From: Mycobacteriales bacterium
GTDB taxonomy: Bacteria; Actinomycetota; Actinomycetes; DATLTS01
DNA: 64,000 nucleotides
Direction: 5' to 3'
NCBI GenBank assembly: GCA_035533475.1
Contig: DATLTS010000041.1
Span: forward strand, 189,070 to 253,069
Of this stretch, positions 61,868-64,000 are shown piece after piece (position 1 is the first letter of the stretch; each line of letters starts with the position of its first letter). The position numbers and the translations under genes are program-made. The notes beneath the pieces were generated by a model. The model had not been told where the DNA came from. It did not search any database and was given only the letters and a program-made list of their open reading frames with translations.

Positions 61868-63481
61868 GTGAGCCGGGCGGCACTGCCGTCCACGCTGATC
61901 CGCTCGAGCGGGAGCATGGCGGTCGGCACCCTGCTCTCCCGAGGCACCGGATTCCTCCGGACCATCGTCATCGCCGCCGCGATCGGGACGACCATCGGGG
62001 ACGCCTACAACACGGCGAACACCATCCCGAACATCGTCTACGAGCTGCTGCTCGGCGGGGTGCTCACCAGCGTCGTCGTGCCGTTGCTCGTCGCCGCCGC
62101 ACGCCGAGACGGCGACGGTGGCGACGGTTACGCCCAGCGTCTGCTCACGGTCGTCGTCGTCGGGCTGACCGTCACCACGGCGCTCGCGATCGGGCTCGCC
62201 CCGTGGATCATCCGGCTCTACGTCGGCGGAACGCGCGAGGTTGCCGCCGCACGGCTGGCGGTCACCTTCGCGCGCTACTTCCTCCCGCAGATCCTCTTTT
62301 ACGGGGTGGGTGCCCTGCTCGGCGCGATCCTCAACGTGCGGGGAAGTTTCGCCCCTCCGATGTGGGCCCCGGTCCTCAACAATGCCGTCGTCATCGTCAC
62401 CGGCGGGCTGTTCATCGCGGTAACCCGCGGCCGGGACGTGGTCGCGGGCCGGGTGTCCGGCGGGGCCACACTCCTGCTGGCACTGGGCACCACGCTCGGC
62501 ATCGTCGCCCAGACCCTCGCCCTGTTCCCCGCCCTGCGCCGGACCGGCTTCCGGTTCCGGCTGCGCTGGGACCTGCGCGGTGCGGGCTTGCGCCCGGCGG
62601 CCGCGCTCGGGCGATGGGTGCTCGTCTACGTGCTGGCCAACCAGGTGGCCTTCCTGGTCATCACCCGGCTCGCTTTCGCGGCGCGCTATCCGGGCACCTT
62701 CACGATCTACGTCTACGCGTTCGTCCTCGTGTCGCTCCCGTACGCGGTGGTCGCAGTCTCGGTCATCACCGCGCTGCTGCCCCGGATGAGCGCCAGCGCG
62801 CTCGACGGCCGGCTCGGTGACGTCTCCGCCGACCTGTCCCGCGGCCTCAAGCTGGCTGCGGTGGTCCTGGTCCCGGCCGAGCTCGGCGCGATCGCCCTCG
62901 GCCCGCTGGTCGGCGCCGTGCTCTTCGCCCACCACACGCTGAGCCTCGGCACCGGCCGGCTGATCGGCGCCACCCTCGCCGCGTACGCCGTCAGCCTGGT
63001 GCCGTTCGCGGGATTCCAGATGCAGCTGCGAGCCTTCTACGCCCTGCGCGACACGCGGACGCCCGCGCTGGTCAACATCGGTGTCAACTCGGTCAACCTG
63101 CTCGCCGACCTCGTCCTGTTCGTCGCGCTGCCCCCCAGAGAACGAGTAGTCGGGCTGGCGCTCGGCTACTCCCTGTCCTACATCGCCGGATATGCCTGCT
63201 TCGCCGTACTCCTCCGCCGCCGGCTCGGGATCACCCGGCCGGCAAGGCTGACCCGGACCCTGGTGCGCCTCGGCGTGGCCGGGGCGCTAGCCGCGGGGCT
63301 AGGTTATGCGGTCGCGCACCTGCTGACCAGGGTGGCCGGCGACGGCGCTGGTGGCTCGGCGCTCGGCCTGCTAGCGGGCGCCGGGGCGGCGACCCCGCTC
63401 TACGTCTGGCTCGTCCTGCGGATGCGCATACCTGAGGTCCGCGAGATCGGCGGACTGGTCGGCGGCCGGATCCGCCCCTGA
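61868..63481 (+). CDS. murJ: lipid II flippase MurJ (MviN)
   Basis: Flips lipid II to the outer face for peptidoglycan. 537 residues with about 14 helices of the MOP superfamily: SRGTGFLRTIVIAAAIGTTIGDAYNTANTIPN, YEVLLGG-like YELLLGGVLTSVVVPL, and FARYFLPQILFYGVGALLGAILNVRGSFAPPMWAPVLNNAVVI. It ends there, with no cytoplasmic pseudokinase and extracellular domain as in mycobacterial Rv3910. GTG 61868, 7 nt after the DUF6049 stop. Confidence 0.95.
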   Translation: MSRAALPSTLIRSSGSMAVGTLLSRGTGFLRTIVIAAAIGTTIGDAYNTANTIPNIVYELLLGGVLTSVVVPLLVAAARRDGDGGDGYAQRLLTVVVVGLTVTTALAIGLAPWIIRLYVGGTREVAAARLAVTFARYFLPQILFYGVGALLGAILNVRGSFAPPMWAPVLNNAVVIVTGGLFIAVTRGRDVVAGRVSGGATLLLALGTTLGIVAQTLALFPALRRTGFRFRLRWDLRGAGLRPAAALGRWVLVYVLANQVAFLVITRLAFAARYPGTFTIYVYAFVLVSLPYAVVAVSVITALLPRMSASALDGRLGDVSADLSRGLKLAAVVLVPAELGAIALGPLVGAVLFAHHTLSLGTGRLIGATLAAYAVSLVPFAGFQMQLRAFYALRDTRTPALVNIGVNSVNLLADLVLFVALPPRERVVGLALGYSLSYIAGYACFAVLLRRRLGITRPARLTRTLVRLGVAGALAAGLGYAVAHLLTRVAGDGAGGSALGLLAGAGAATPLYVWLVLRMRIPEVREIGGLVGGRIRP

Positions 63482-63541
63482 CTCGAGGCCATAGCCGGCG
63501 CGGCGCCTCAAGAACGCACCGGGAACAGCCGACTCGGGACT

Positions 63542-63949
63542 GTGGACCAATCTTCCCGGGTGTGCTGGGCATCCGACGCGGGCGACGTCGTCCTCGGCTG
63601 GTTCACGAAGATCGTCGTCGGGTTCGCCATCGCGGCCGTCGTGCTCTTCGACACGATCTCCGTCGCCGCGGCCGCCCTGGGCACCTCCGACGACGCAGAC
63701 ACGGCCGCCTTGGCTGCGAGCAACAGCTGGCACTACTCCCACGACCCGGTGGCCGCCCTCAACGCCGCCACGGCGGTCGCCGCGGAGCACGGCGAGACGC
63801 TGATCGCTTCCTCGTTCTCGATCGCCTCGGACGGAACTGTCACTCTCGCCCTGCGCAAGACCGCAGTCACCGTCGTCCTCCAGCATCTCGGGGGGCTGCG
63901 CAAGTACGCCACCGTCACCGAAACGGGCCATGGGGGGCCGACCAACTGA
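63542..63949 (+). CDS. hypothetical membrane protein
   Basis: A 135-residue protein of unknown family. One membrane helix (WFTKIVVGFAIAAVVLFDTISVAAAAL, about residues 20-45) with an external part rich in Ala and Thr; the composition and single N-terminal helix resemble a TadE/Flp-type or septum-associated protein but not convincingly. GTG start is uncertain. Overlaps the next gene (TGATG). It sits where mycobacteria carry sigM. Confidence 0.5.
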   Translation: MDQSSRVCWASDAGDVVLGWFTKIVVGFAIAAVVLFDTISVAAAALGTSDDADTAALAASNSWHYSHDPVAALNAATAVAAEHGETLIASSFSIASDGTVTLALRKTAVTVVLQHLGGLRKYATVTETGHGGPTN

Positions 63950-64000
63950 TGACGGTTCCCCCGACCGCCCGGCGGCGTGGCAGGCGCCTGCTCACCGGGT
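63949..64000 (+). CDS. partial gene cut by the window end
   Basis: ATG at 63949, overlapping the previous stop as TGATG, opens a frame reading MTVPPTARRRGRRLLTG to the end of the window. Only about 17 residues are seen, basic, with no family assignable. The overlap suggests it is co-translated with the preceding membrane protein gene. Confidence 0.4.
   Translation, partial: MTVPPTARRRGRRLLTG

Overview
The window is high-GC chromosomal DNA from an actinobacterium. The evidence is the gene families (DUF3073, DUF3151, DUF5318, DUF6049, mycothiol-type DinB protein, HspR with a HAIR-like operator, FadE5-type acyl-CoA dehydrogenase, bifunctional-type dCTP deaminase), frequent GTG starts, and many start codons placed 6-8 nt after a TANNNT -10 element (leaderless transcripts). 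Many neighbourhoods match the Mycobacterium tuberculosis map (Rv0803-Rv0810c, Rv0350-Rv0384c, Rv0046c-Rv0058, Rv3907c-Rv3910), but they are packed together with few insertions, so this is not a mycobacterium. I infer a Frankia/Acidothermus-like or uncultured actinobacterial lineage. The right end resembles the approach to oriC. I see no transposase, integrase, phage gene, rRNA or CRISPR array.

Layout. 1-12.7 kb (almost all minus strand): a purine array read purA, GNAT, purD, purB, purC, purS, LysM gene, purQ, purL, SCP-like gene, purF, purM, with mostly 4-bp stop/start overlaps. It covers nine purine enzymes or subunits. 12.8-17 kb: a coiled-coil protein, a lipoprotein, DUF3151, fructose-bisphosphate aldolase, DedA, a zinc-ribbon protein and pyrE. 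17-24 kb: heat-shock cluster dnaK-grpE-dnaJ-hspR-clpB behind a HAIR-like operator, leading into pyrE. 23.9-27.8 kb: a frameshifted DinB-type gene, a 47-residue membrane protein divergent from it, an Fe-S membrane reductase and dcd.

27.85-30.3 kb: tRNA-Gly(CCC) followed by a small accessory patch of two toxin-antitoxin-like pairs. One pair has a frameshifted PIN-like toxin and a palindromic operator; the other is an XRE/DUF6036 nucleotidyltransferase pair. 30.4-43 kb: carbonic anhydrase, S9 peptidase, FadE5-type dehydrogenase, 2-oxoacid dehydrogenase E2/E1beta/E1alpha, a secreted unknown, a GH63-like glycosidase and a site-2 protease. 42.9-52.3 kb: dnaB, rplI, rpsR, ssb, rpsF, a cupredoxin-like surface protein, two GT-C mannosyltransferase-type proteins, a class A PBP and DUF5318. 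52.5-64 kb: PadR regulator with ino1, an MFS protein, a FecR-like lipoprotein, pcnA, a YbaK-type deacylase, a Nudix hydrolase, DUF6049, murJ and two unknown genes, the last cut by the window end.

The most interesting non-gene signals are a dispersed hairpin repeat (6410-6478 and 52367-52426), overlapping divergent -10 elements between start codons 22 bp apart (24688-24697), the systematic leaderless promoter pattern, a perfect PadR-type palindrome (52517-52543), and a 12-bp minisatellite between fba and DUF3151. All functions are read from the sequence and family knowledge; no database search was run.
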